A stretch of 10,183 nt of DNA. Source: a bacterium. Lineage in GTDB: Bacteria > AUK180. This document shows positions 1 through 7,168 of this stretch, in pieces. The notes beneath the pieces are model-generated. The model was not told the origin of the DNA. It ran no database searches and saw nothing but the letters and a program-made list of their open reading frames with translations. The stretch lies in assembly GCA_021162505.1 (NCBI GenBank), contig JAGGYO010000357.1, forward strand, positions 1 through 10,183, given 5' to 3'. Made by a program: the position numbers and the translations under genes. Every line of letters begins with the position of its first letter. Position 1 is the stretch's first letter.

Positions 1-249
1 ATAATTTATTCTAAAAAGAATATAAAAAATAATTTTAAAAATAACTTGAAAATTTATACTTCTTTTGAAAACCAAAAAATTATAGAAATTCCAATTATTT
101 GTCATTTAAGGTAAAAAAACCAAAGTTTAACATTTTCATGTAGTAAAAAATTAACATCTTGACTTAGTAATAACAGAGTTAAAGGGAAAAATTTAAAAAA
201 AAATTTGAAAAAAATGAATTTTAAAGTTATAATCAAAAATAGGATGAAT
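1..249. other. AT-rich non-coding leader upstream of panB
   Basis: This stretch is dominated by A and T runs and stop codons in all frames. I see no gene, RNA gene or clear riboswitch-like stem set in it. Any promoter for the panB-nadB-uvrA-phosphomannomutase operon should lie here or upstream of the window. The TTGACT at 159-164 resembles a -35 element, but no good -10 sits 16-18 bases downstream of it. The TATACT at 55-60 resembles a -10 but lacks a -35 partner. No promoter is therefore called. The preceding gene lies outside the window. Confidence 0.6.
241..244 (+). promoter_or_regulatory. Probable ribosome binding site for panB
   Basis: The AGGA lies five bases before the ATG at 250. The upstream candidates at 205 (TTG) and 214 (ATG) sit in an A-rich run without a purine-box of this kind, and for the ATG at 244 the AGG abuts the start codon. 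This favours 250 as the real start. Confidence 0.5.
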
Positions 250-1029
250 ATGAGAAGTATACGCGTATTTAAAAGGAAAAAAGAGCCCATCACAATGATA
301 ACCGCATATGATTATGTTTCTGCCAAGGTTGCAGAACTTGCAGGCATTGATTCTATTCTCGTAGGTGATTCCCTCGGCATGGTCATAGCTGGTGATGACA
401 GCACATTGAATGTTTCAATGGACCAAATGGTCTATCACCTGAACTATGTAAGAAATGGTGCTCCAAATACATTTGTCATTGCCGATATGCCGTATCTTTC
501 TTATAAGATCTCTCCTATGGAAGCGGTTCGGAATGCCGGCAGATTAATACAAGCAGGTAAGGCAGATGCTGTTAAAATTGAGGGTGGTATTGAAGTTTGC
601 CGCTTAATTAAAAAAATGGTATTTGCAGATATTCCCGTGATGGGACATATTGGATTGACCCCACAAGGTATTTTGAAATTTGGTAGGTATAAAAAGATAG
701 GAAAAAATGAAGAGGAAAGCGAATATTTAATAGAATCTGCTGTGGCAATGGAAAAAGCGGGTGTTTTTTCTATTGTTCTGGAAAGTATCCCCGAGAGTGT
801 AGGAAAAGAGATCACAGAGCATATAAAGATACCCACCATAGGTATTGGAGCAGGCAGATATACAAATGGACAAATATTAGTATGGCATGATGTATTGGGA
901 TTCTATGATAAGCTCAAACCTAGATTTTCAAAAGCTTACAAGGACTTGTGGAATGAAAGCGTGGAAGGTATTTCAAATTTTATCAAAGATGTAAAAGAGA
1001 AAAAATTCCCGGATGAGGATCACCTATGA
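250..1029 (+). CDS. panB: 3-methyl-2-oxobutanoate hydroxymethyltransferase (ketopantoate hydroxymethyltransferase)
   Basis: PanB transfers a hydroxymethyl group from 5,10-methylene-tetrahydrofolate to 2-oxoisovalerate, giving ketopantoate, the committed step of pantothenate and CoA synthesis; it acts in the cytosol. Numbered from the ATG at 250, the 259-residue protein has the family motifs in order: ITAYDY near residue 17, VGDSLGM with metal ligand D40, ADMPYLSY with second metal ligand D79, KIEGG (K109, E111), GHIGLTPQ near 132, VLESIP with the presumed catalytic acid E178, and IGIGAG near 197. Length matches the usual ~260-280 residues. The frame is open back to a TTG at 205 and has ATGs at 214, 244 and 250. 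I chose 250 because AGGA at 241-244 lies five bases upstream and because the family begins 15-25 residues before ITAYD; 244 is the main alternative. The stop overlaps the nadB start. No panC or panD is present in the window. Confidence 0.96.
   Translation: MRSIRVFKRKKEPITMITAYDYVSAKVAELAGIDSILVGDSLGMVIAGDDSTLNVSMDQMVYHLNYVRNGAPNTFVIADMPYLSYKISPMEAVRNAGRLIQAGKADAVKIEGGIEVCRLIKKMVFADIPVMGHIGLTPQGILKFGRYKKIGKNEEESEYLIESAVAMEKAGVFSIVLESIPESVGKEITEHIKIPTIGIGAGRYTNGQILVWHDVLGFYDKLKPRFSKAYKDLWNESVEGISNFIKDVKEKKFPDEDHL
1015..1019 (+). promoter_or_regulatory. Ribosome binding site for nadB inside panB
   Basis: GAGGA ends six bases before the nadB ATG at 1026 and lies within the last codons of panB. 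With the ATGA stop/start overlap at 1026-1029 this is the typical arrangement of translational coupling. Confidence 0.7.
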
Positions 1030-2585
1030 CAGACATTCTGAAGTATGATTATATTGTTATCGGCAGTGGTATCGCGGGTATCCGTGCTGCAATAGAACTG
1101 AAAAAATACGGCAGTGTTCTGATATTGACCAAATCAAAACTTTATGAAGGGTCCACATTTCACGCTCAAGGTGGTGTAGCCGTAGTAATTTCATCTTTGG
1201 ATAAACCGAAATTTCATTTTGCTGATACCATCAATGCCGGTGCGGGGATCTGTCAGCCGGATGCAGTTTGGCGCATGGTGGAAGAAGGACCTAAACGCAT
1301 AGAGGAACTCATTGATTGGGGAGTTTCATTTGATACCAAAGGGAAGCAGTTTAAACTTACAAAAGAAGGTGCCCATAGATTATCAAGAGTACTTCATGCC
1401 GGCGGAGATGCTACGGGTGCAAATATTGAAAATGTTCTTGTAAATAAGATAAAAAATGAAAATATTGATTATATGGAAGAGACCTATGTTTCCAAACTCA
1501 TTACCCAAGATAATGAGGTTTATGGAGCAATTGCGTATAGGGATAAAAAACGATTTGTCATATTTTCAAAAGCGGTTGTCGTAGCCTCCGGCGGAATAGG
1601 ACAATTGTATGATGTTACAACTAATCCGCCTGTCTCCACCGGTGATGGGATTTATTTTTCATTTTTAGCAGGTGCTAATGTAATGGATATGGAATTCATA
1701 CAATTTCATCCAACCAGTTTAGCAATGGATACTTATCCTAAGTTCCTCATCTCAGAGGCAGTAAGAGGCGAAGGGGCGATTTTGCTTGATGAAAATGGTA
1801 ATAGGTTTATGGAAGATATTCATCCATTAAAAGAACTTGCGTCCCGTGATATTGTTGCTCGTGCTATTTTCAATCATATGAATTCACATCATGTTAAAAA
1901 TGTTTGGCTGGATATTTCCCCAATTGGTTTTGATAAATTTGAAAAAAGATTTCCCACAATATATAAAAAATTAATGGAGTTGAACTTGTGCTTGAAGGGA
2001 TGTAAGATCCCCGTAAGCCCGGCTGCACATTATTTTATGGGGGGAATAAATATAGATATAAAAGGTAGAGCATCTTTGAAAAATCTTTTTGCCGCAGGCG
2101 AGGTTTCCTGCAGCGGTTTGCACGGTGGTAACAGATTAGCTTCAAATTCTCTATTAGAATCCCTGGTCTTTGCAAAATTAGTTGGAGATAGTGGGAAATT
2201 TTATGAAAATACCTCCATAAGGGAGATAAATTTTATAGATGAACCGATCTCTTCCGCCGTTTATGATGAAAGCATTGTAAAAGAGATCAAAGTGATCATG
2301 GAAAGAAATGCAGGAATAATTAGAAAGGAGTCGGATCTCAAAAAGAATATAGTTTTTTTCAAAGATCTTTGGTCATCTTACAGGGGGCTTTCAGATGATA
2401 ATGAAAAAAATGTAATATTAAAGAGTATGATCATTAATGGACTCCTGATCTCACAATTTGCTTTAAACAGAAAAGAATCAAGAGGTGCCCATTTCCGTTC
2501 GGATTTTCCTTTTTTAAATGATATTAAGTGGAAAATTCACCAAAAATATTCAATATATGATGAAGACCTAAAATGGATAAAATAG
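1026..2585 (+). CDS. nadB: L-aspartate oxidase
   Basis: NadB oxidises L-aspartate to iminoaspartate with FAD, using oxygen or fumarate as acceptor; NadA then condenses the product to quinolinate for NAD synthesis. The 519-residue protein has the FAD Rossmann motif IGSGIAG at 12-18, HAQGGVAV at 46-53, an EGAH segment with E114, LHAGGDATG at 123-131, QFHPT with H228, RGEGAILL at 247-254, SRDIVARA with R274 (position of the catalytic arginine), HYFMGG with H335, and the C-terminal FAD motif GEVSCSGLHGGNRLASNSLLE at about 358-378. The tail segment ESRGAHFRSD near 484 is typical. H228, R274 and H335 correspond to the substrate-binding and catalytic residues of the family, which separates it from succinate dehydrogenase and fumarate reductase flavoproteins together with the C-terminal domain. 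It overlaps panB by four bases and uvrA by 13. NadA and NadC are not in the window, so the rest of the pathway must lie elsewhere. Confidence 0.96.
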   Translation: MTDILKYDYIVIGSGIAGIRAAIELKKYGSVLILTKSKLYEGSTFHAQGGVAVVISSLDKPKFHFADTINAGAGICQPDAVWRMVEEGPKRIEELIDWGVSFDTKGKQFKLTKEGAHRLSRVLHAGGDATGANIENVLVNKIKNENIDYMEETYVSKLITQDNEVYGAIAYRDKKRFVIFSKAVVVASGGIGQLYDVTTNPPVSTGDGIYFSFLAGANVMDMEFIQFHPTSLAMDTYPKFLISEAVRGEGAILLDENGNRFMEDIHPLKELASRDIVARAIFNHMNSHHVKNVWLDISPIGFDKFEKRFPTIYKKLMELNLCLKGCKIPVSPAAHYFMGGINIDIKGRASLKNLFAAGEVSCSGLHGGNRLASNSLLESLVFAKLVGDSGKFYENTSIREINFIDEPISSAVYDESIVKEIKVIMERNAGIIRKESDLKKNIVFFKDLWSSYRGLSDDNEKNVILKSMIINGLLISQFALNRKESRGAHFRSDFPFLNDIKWKIHQKYSIYDEDLKWIK

Positions 2586-5371
2586 TAATCAAGAACGCTC
2601 GAGAGCATAATTTAAAAAATATTGACCTTGAAATACCTAAGAACAAATTTATTGTTATAACAGGTCTTTCCGGTTCGGGTAAATCATCTCTTGCTTTTGA
2701 TACACTATATGCTGAAGGGCAGAGGAGATATGTGGAATCTCTTTCAACCTATGCTCGACAATTTTTGGGATTAAAGGGTAAACCGGATGTTGAGTATATT
2801 GAAGGTCTTTCACCGGCAATTGCGATCCAGCAGCGCATATTTTCCCATAATCCTCGTTCCATTATTGCTACTATAACTGAAATTTATGATTATCTTAGAG
2901 TGATCTATGCTCGTCTTGGTATTCCATATTGTCCCAACGATAATATCCCCATTGCAAAAGAGACCATTGATGAGGTTGTGGAGATAATCCTTTCATTGAA
3001 AAAGGGTTCAAAATTATTGATCTTTTCAAATATACCCATAGAATACGGAAAAACACCGGCCGATACTATTCAGATCCTCAGGAAAAAGGGTTTTGTTCGT
3101 ATTCGCTTGAACGGTGAGATCTTTCATATGGACGAAATAAATCCAACCCAGTTAGAAGATCCTAAATTTTCAAAGAAGATAATACTTGATGTTGTAATAG
3201 ATCGTATTGTTCTTCGCGATAATTCAAGAAGCAGATTGTATGATTCCATAGGTCTTGCTTTCAAAGATTTCAATGGTCTTTGCGGGGTACAAATTCTCAA
3301 TGGAACATTTGCTGATGGTAAAAAGGAAAGGTTCTTCTCAGAAAATTTCTATTGTCACCTATGCGGCTGGTCTGTCAAGAGTTTATCACCCACATCTTTT
3401 TCATTTAATAATCCCAAGGGTGCATGTGATACTTGTTCAGGTTTGGGCTTTATTTACTCTATTGATCCCGATATCTTAATAAGGAACCCCGAACGCCGAT
3501 TGAGCGAGGGTCTTATAGGTCACATACCAGGTTTGGGGAGTCCCCGTTTTGTAAAGGAAATTATTGGAAAAGGTCAAAAATATAATCTTGATCTTAGTAT
3601 ACCCTATGAAAAATTCAATAATAAGGAAAAGGCATTTTTGCTTTATGGAAAAAAGAATATTTTTGAAGGAGTGATCAATATTATTGAAAGACGCATGCGT
3701 GAGACAAGATCACAAATGATGAGAGAGTGGTATCTTAAATTTTACACAAAAGTAAAATGTCCTACATGTCATGGAAGCAGGTTAAAATCTGAAATATTGA
3801 GCGTTAGATTTGAAGGTAAGAACATTTGGGAAGTGACCTCAATGACAGTTGAAAAGTTATTGAAATTTTTCCAGAACTTGAAATTGAAGGGAGAAAAAAA
3901 GATCATAGGTGATCTTTTGATAAAGAGTATTTTTACTCGTCTGGAATTTTTAGTAAATGTGGGATTATCATATTTAACATTGGATAGGACTATTGATACA
4001 TTATCAGGCGGGGAAATCGAGAGGATAAAATTGGCAACTCAATTGGGTTCGAAATTAACAGGAGTTATTTACATCCTTGATGAACCCACCGTTGGATTGC
4101 ACTCCAGGGATACAGTAAAGCTCTTAAGGTCATTGAAGGAATTGAGAGATATTGGGAATACTGTAATCGTTGTTGAACATGACAGAGAGACCATTGAAGC
4201 TGCCGATTGGATCATTGATCTAGGTCCCGGGAGCGGTGTACAAGGCGGTAAGGTGGTATTTGACGGAACATATAATAAACTTTTAAAGAGCAATACATTA
4301 ACCGCACAATATTTAACCGGAAAAAAGGATTGCACTATTTCGAATATCAAGACCACGGTTGCAAAAGATCATATTGAGGTTTATGGTGCTAATGAGTTCA
4401 ATTTGAAGAACCTCGATTTAAAGATCCCTCTGAACCGATTAGTTTGTATCACCGGTGTCTCCGGTGCCGGCAAATCAACATTAATGGAAATGATACTATA
4501 TAAAGGTATTCGATGGGTAAAAAAACTTTCAAATGAAAAACCCGGACAATTTGCAATGTTACGCAATTTGGAAAAGATCGAGGATGCCAAATTCATTTCA
4601 CAACACCCTATTGGCAGAATGTCAAAATCAAATATTGCAACCTATACACATATTTTTGACCTGATAAGGGATATTTTTGCTCGTTTACCTGAAAGTAAGA
4701 TAAGAGGGTTTTCCAAAAGTGCTTTCAGTTTTAATGTGAAAGGCGGTCGTTGCGAAGCTTGCCAGGGTGAAGGTGTAAAACATATTGAAATGCATTTTTT
4801 ACCCAATGTTTATGTGAAATGTGATGTTTGTAACGGTAAACGTTATAATAAAGAAACATTGGAAGTGAGATATAAGGGTAAATCTATTGCAGATGTACTA
4901 GACCTGACAGTTGAAGAAGCATATAAGTACTTCGATAATATTCCCATTCTAAGGCGAAAATTGAAATTATTGTTGGATGTTGGTCTTGGATACATAACCT
5001 TGGGACAACCATCTCCAACATTATCTGGAGGAGAGGCGCAGAGAATTAAACTTGCAAGGGAATTAACAAAAAAGACAAATTCAGGATGTATTTATTTTAT
5101 GGATGAACCTACTACCGGATTACACTTTGACGATGTAAACAAATTATTAAAAGTCATTGAGCGTTTAAGAGATACGGGAAATACGGTGGTAATCATTGAA
5201 CATAATTTAGATATAATAAAGAATGCTGATTGGATAATTGATCTTGGTCCGGAAGGCGGTGACAAAGGCGGATATATTGTTGCACAGGGAACGCCGAATG
5301 ATATTATGAAAAATAAGAAGTCCTATACAGGGCAGTATTTAATAAAATTAAAAAACGGAGGTATATCATGA
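2573..5371 (+). CDS. uvrA: Excinuclease ABC subunit A (UvrA)
   Basis: UvrA is the dimeric damage-sensing ATPase that loads UvrB on lesions in nucleotide excision repair. The 932-residue protein (family about 940) has two ABC modules: Walker A GLSGSGKSS at 31-39, signature LSGGE at 477-481 and Walker B ILDEPT at 501-506; then Walker A GVSGAGKST at 628-636, signature LSGGE at 817-821 and Walker B MDEPTTGLH at 843-851. Cysteine pairs of zinc modules are C261/C264 with C285/C288, and C727/C730 with C750/C753. A further pair, C396/C399, is present, but its usual partner CPxC near residue 120 reads CPND, with one cysteine lost. The region of about 125-250 matches the place and size of the UvrB-binding domain, so this is the canonical class and not the shorter UvrA2 type. 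The start is the one giving the family-typical MDKIVIKNAREHNLK. It lies within the last codons of nadB and has only a weak purine-rich site, so coupling to nadB translation is likely. Confidence 0.97.
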   Translation: MDKIVIKNAREHNLKNIDLEIPKNKFIVITGLSGSGKSSLAFDTLYAEGQRRYVESLSTYARQFLGLKGKPDVEYIEGLSPAIAIQQRIFSHNPRSIIATITEIYDYLRVIYARLGIPYCPNDNIPIAKETIDEVVEIILSLKKGSKLLIFSNIPIEYGKTPADTIQILRKKGFVRIRLNGEIFHMDEINPTQLEDPKFSKKIILDVVIDRIVLRDNSRSRLYDSIGLAFKDFNGLCGVQILNGTFADGKKERFFSENFYCHLCGWSVKSLSPTSFSFNNPKGACDTCSGLGFIYSIDPDILIRNPERRLSEGLIGHIPGLGSPRFVKEIIGKGQKYNLDLSIPYEKFNNKEKAFLLYGKKNIFEGVINIIERRMRETRSQMMREWYLKFYTKVKCPTCHGSRLKSEILSVRFEGKNIWEVTSMTVEKLLKFFQNLKLKGEKKIIGDLLIKSIFTRLEFLVNVGLSYLTLDRTIDTLSGGEIERIKLATQLGSKLTGVIYILDEPTVGLHSRDTVKLLRSLKELRDIGNTVIVVEHDRETIEAADWIIDLGPGSGVQGGKVVFDGTYNKLLKSNTLTAQYLTGKKDCTISNIKTTVAKDHIEVYGANEFNLKNLDLKIPLNRLVCITGVSGAGKSTLMEMILYKGIRWVKKLSNEKPGQFAMLRNLEKIEDAKFISQHPIGRMSKSNIATYTHIFDLIRDIFARLPESKIRGFSKSAFSFNVKGGRCEACQGEGVKHIEMHFLPNVYVKCDVCNGKRYNKETLEVRYKGKSIADVLDLTVEEAYKYFDNIPILRRKLKLLLDVGLGYITLGQPSPTLSGGEAQRIKLARELTKKTNSGCIYFMDEPTTGLHFDDVNKLLKVIERLRDTGNTVVIIEHNLDIIKNADWIIDLGPEGGDKGGYIVAQGTPNDIMKNKKSYTGQYLIKLKNGGIS
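5357..5361 (+). promoter_or_regulatory. Strong ribosome binding site for the phosphohexomutase gene
   Basis: GGAGG lies six bases before the ATG at 5368, inside the last codons of uvrA. The start codon overlaps the uvrA stop (ATGA at 5368-5371), so expression of the two genes is probably coupled. Confidence 0.8.
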
Positions 5372-6684
5372 GTATTTTTAAGGCATATGATATTAGAGGT
5401 ATTTTTGGTGAAGAATTGACAAAAGAAATGGCGGAAAAGATCGGTTATTTTCTACCCAGGGTCATAAAGGGGAAAAAAATTGCGGTTGGGCACGATATGC
5501 GCGATAGTTCAACACCACTCCGTGCCGGGATAGTTAAAGGTCTTTTAAAAGCCGGTTGTGAGGTTTATGATGTGGGACTTATATCCACGCCAATGATAAA
5601 TTTTGCTGTGGCAAATTATGATCTTGACGGAGGTGTTCAAATCACTGCATCCCATAATCCAAAAGAGTATAATGGATTTAAAGTGGCGGGGAAGAATGCT
5701 TTACCGGTAGGTTATGACACAGGATTAAATGAGGTAGAACGCTTGGTAAGATCTGAAGATATTTCGGGAGAAGAAACGGGAAAGGTCATTGCACTTGACA
5801 TCATGGAGGATTATTTAAAACATGTTCTTTCGTTTTTGAAGACCGAAAAAAAATATAATATTGCTATAGATGCTGCAAATGGTATGGCCGGACATACGAT
5901 ACCCAAAATATTTCCTAAGACAAATTTGAATTATAATGGTCTTTATATGGAACTTGACGGAACATTTCCAAATCATGAAGCAAATCCATTGAAAGAAGAA
6001 AATTTGAAGGATCTGGAAGAAATGGTAAAAAAGGGAAATTATGATTTTGGTATTGCCTTTGACGGTGATGCCGATAGAATTATGTTTATCGATGAAAACG
6101 GTAATAATATTTCTGCAGATATCATTACTGCAATGATAGGAGAATGGTTCGTTTCACATGGTTATGACGGAGTTCTATATGATGTGAGATCAACAAAGAT
6201 GATAAAGGAAAGAGTAGAGAGCGCGGGTGGCCATGCTTATTTGTGCAGAGTAGGTCATGCTTATTTTAAACAATTGTTAAGGGATAAAGATGCGTTCTAT
6301 GGCGGGGAATTAGCAGGACATTTCTATTTCAAAGAAAATTTTTATACAGATAGCGGTGTTATTATGCTCATGAAGATGATAAATTTTTTAGATGAAAAAA
6401 ATAAACCATTGTCGGTCTTGGTTGCTCCATATAGAAAATACTTTCAAAGTGGTGAGATCAATTCCAATGTTGATGATAAGGACGGAAAGATCGAAGAGAT
6501 TGCACAAAAATATAGTGATGGCGAGCAGTTCAGAATTGACGGACTTTCTGTTTACTATAAAGATTGGTGGTTCAATTTAAGAAAATCCAATACAGAACCA
6601 TTATTGCGATTATGTCTCGAAGCCGATAGCCTTGAATTGATGGAAACCAAAACCAAAGAGGTATTAGAAAAAGTTAGAATATAG
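5368..6684 (+). CDS. Phosphomannomutase/phosphoglucomutase (alpha-D-phosphohexomutase family)
   Basis: Enzymes of this family interconvert hexose-6-phosphate and hexose-1-phosphate in the cytosol, feeding GDP-mannose or UDP-glucose synthesis for surface polysaccharides. The 438-residue protein starts with AYDIRGIFG (6-14), carries the phosphoserine loop TASHNP at 93-98 (S95), the metal-binding loop DGDADR at 232-237, the sugar-binding loop GGELAGHFYF at 312-321, and the C-terminal phosphate-binding loop RKSNTEPLLR at 405-414. All four domains are therefore present and length is close to AlgC-type enzymes of about 450-460. The sugar loop has Ala where GE(x)SGH is usual, a mild change. Glucose versus mannose preference cannot be read from the sequence, so manB, pgm and algC remain alternatives. 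It is the last gene of the plus-strand operon and converges on the polysaccharide-type genes of the minus strand. Confidence 0.93.
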   Translation: MSIFKAYDIRGIFGEELTKEMAEKIGYFLPRVIKGKKIAVGHDMRDSSTPLRAGIVKGLLKAGCEVYDVGLISTPMINFAVANYDLDGGVQITASHNPKEYNGFKVAGKNALPVGYDTGLNEVERLVRSEDISGEETGKVIALDIMEDYLKHVLSFLKTEKKYNIAIDAANGMAGHTIPKIFPKTNLNYNGLYMELDGTFPNHEANPLKEENLKDLEEMVKKGNYDFGIAFDGDADRIMFIDENGNNISADIITAMIGEWFVSHGYDGVLYDVRSTKMIKERVESAGGHAYLCRVGHAYFKQLLRDKDAFYGGELAGHFYFKENFYTDSGVIMLMKMINFLDEKNKPLSVLVAPYRKYFQSGEINSNVDDKDGKIEEIAQKYSDGEQFRIDGLSVYYKDWWFNLRKSNTEPLLRLCLEADSLELMETKTKEVLEKVRI

Positions 6685-6712
6685 AAATACAAATGAAAAA
6701 TTAAAAAGAATG

Positions 6713-6733
6713 TTTGGAATTTGGGGTTTAGGG
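6713..6733 (+). repeat. Heptamer block, TTTGGAA type, three units
   Basis: Three adjacent 7-base units are visible: TTTGGAA, TTTGGGG and TTTAGGG. A partial copy in the opposite orientation (CAAATTC, CAAATCT) lies at 6941-6954, giving an 11-base perfect inverted match between the two blocks. Confidence 0.6.
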
Positions 6734-6762
6734 TATGAGATTGTCACAGTTTAAATGCATAT

Positions 6763-6789
6763 TGTGTCAGGACGCAATCTTGGGACACA
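6763..6789. repeat. Short inverted repeat TGTGTC/GACACA
   Basis: TGTGTC at 6763-6768 and GACACA at 6784-6789 form a perfect 6-bp stem around a 15-base loop. No T-run follows on either strand, so it does not look like an intrinsic terminator. It could be a small recognition site, an element end or chance. Confidence 0.4.
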
Positions 6790-6804
6790 CCAAAAAAACA
6801 TTGT

Positions 6805-6832
6805 CTAAAGTCAAAAGTTAAAGGTCTAAGAC
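6805..6832 (-). repeat. Heptamer block, inverted orientation, four units
   Basis: Read on the minus strand, the units are GTCTTAG, ACCTTTA, ACTTTTG and ACTTTAG. The ACCTTTA and ACTTTTG units recur on the plus strand in the block at 6981-7015, so the two blocks can pair over 12 perfect bases (6815-6826 with 7001-7012). Confidence 0.65.
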
Positions 6833-6848
6833 CAAAAATAGATTCTTC

Positions 6849-6920
6849 ACGGAGCCTTTGCTGAACAAAATGAAATACTCAGAAGGAAAGGCAGCTGTGT
6901 TACAAAAAAAATCACTCCGT
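6849..6920. repeat. Composite inverted repeat with a split right arm
   Basis: The left arm ACGGAGCCTTT (6849-6859) is complementary to a right arm divided in two: AAAGG at 6887-6891 and CTCCGT at 6915-6920, with 23 bases between them. The result is an 11-bp stem interrupted by a one-sided insertion. It might be a folded RNA, a decayed dispersed repeat or a chance arrangement. Confidence 0.4.
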
Positions 6921-6980
6921 TAAAAACAAAACACCTATTTCAAATTCCAAATCTTATATTTTCTTCTCTTTCTTTTCTTA

Positions 6981-7015
6981 ACTTTGGACATTTGACTTTT
7001 GACCTTTAACTTGGT
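6981..7015 (+). repeat. Heptamer tandem block, five units
   Basis: Five back-to-back 7-base units are visible: ACTTTGG, ACATTTG, ACTTTTG, ACCTTTA and ACTTGGT. They match the consensus ACYTTTG with one to three changes each and keep exact 7-base phasing through 35 bases. Confidence 0.75.
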
Positions 7016-7058
7016 TTTAATGAATGTCCCGCTTGTTTTCTTTGCATTTTATTCTGAA

Positions 7059-7094
7059 ACTTTGGACCTTGAACCTTGAACTTTTTAACCTTCT
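7059..7094 (+). repeat. Heptamer tandem block, four to five units
   Basis: Units ACTTTGG, ACCTTGA, ACCTTGA and ACTTTTT run in phase at 7059-7086. A further similar unit ACCTTCT at 7088-7094 is shifted by one base. Same family as the block at 6981-7015. Confidence 0.7.
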
Positions 7095-7121
7095 TTGATA
7101 ACGCCCCTAATATGGATAACG

Positions 7122-7154
7122 TCTTTTAACCTTTGACCTTGCTTTTGACTGTAT
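7122..7154 (+). repeat. Heptamer block, degenerate
   Basis: Units TCTTTTA, ACCTTTG and ACCTTGC are in phase from 7122, followed by the related TTTTGACTG with lost phase. This is the most degenerate of the blocks and lies just 15 bases before the 3' end of the minus-strand operon. Confidence 0.55.
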
Positions 7155-7168
7155 TTTAACCACCGTCT

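Larger units (their letters stand above)
6685..7168. other. Convergent intergenic region rich in degenerate heptamer repeats
   Basis: No frame here gives a recognisable protein. The region separates the 3' ends of two convergent operons. It is built from six blocks of degenerate 7-base units (three of them listed separately below), two inverted-repeat structures, and a small direct repeat GATAACG at 7097-7103 and 7115-7121 (18-base period). Two long-range perfect inverted matches occur: TTTGGAATTTG at 6713-6723 with CAAATTCCAAA at 6941-6951, and AAGTTAAAGGTC at 6815-6826 with GACCTTTAACTT at 7001-7012. Their order is interleaved and not nested. I see no canonical GC hairpin plus T-run for either transcription unit. 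Confidence 0.8.

Noticed and set aside
159..164. TTGACT as a -35 promoter element for panB
   Set aside because: The sequence 16-18 bases downstream (around 182-187) is purine-rich and does not resemble TATAAT, so the match is likely chance in AT-rich DNA.
102..293. Open frame on the minus strand opposite the panB leader, encoding a Phe/Leu/Ile-rich peptide
   Set aside because: It is the complement of A-runs, overlaps the start of panB, has no ribosome binding site and resembles no family; composition alone explains it.
501..839. Minus-strand open frame inside panB
   Set aside because: It lies wholly antisense to well-conserved panB codons and has no recognisable motif.
4069..4596. Two minus-strand open frames inside uvrA
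   Set aside because: Both are antisense to conserved Walker B and second Walker A regions of uvrA and look like frame shadows.
6685..6850. Intrinsic terminator after the phosphohexomutase gene
   Set aside because: The only local stem (6763-6789) is 6 bp with a 15-base loop and is followed by A-rich, not T-rich, sequence on the plus strand.
6763..6920. Insertion sequence remnant
   Set aside because: No transposase fragment, no target-site duplication and no matched terminal repeats could be shown; kept only as an unexplained inverted-repeat region.
6685..7168. CRISPR array in the repeat-rich spacer
   Set aside because: Repeat units are 7 bases long, degenerate and contiguous, without the 20-40 base repeats and unique spacers of an array, and there are no cas genes nearby.
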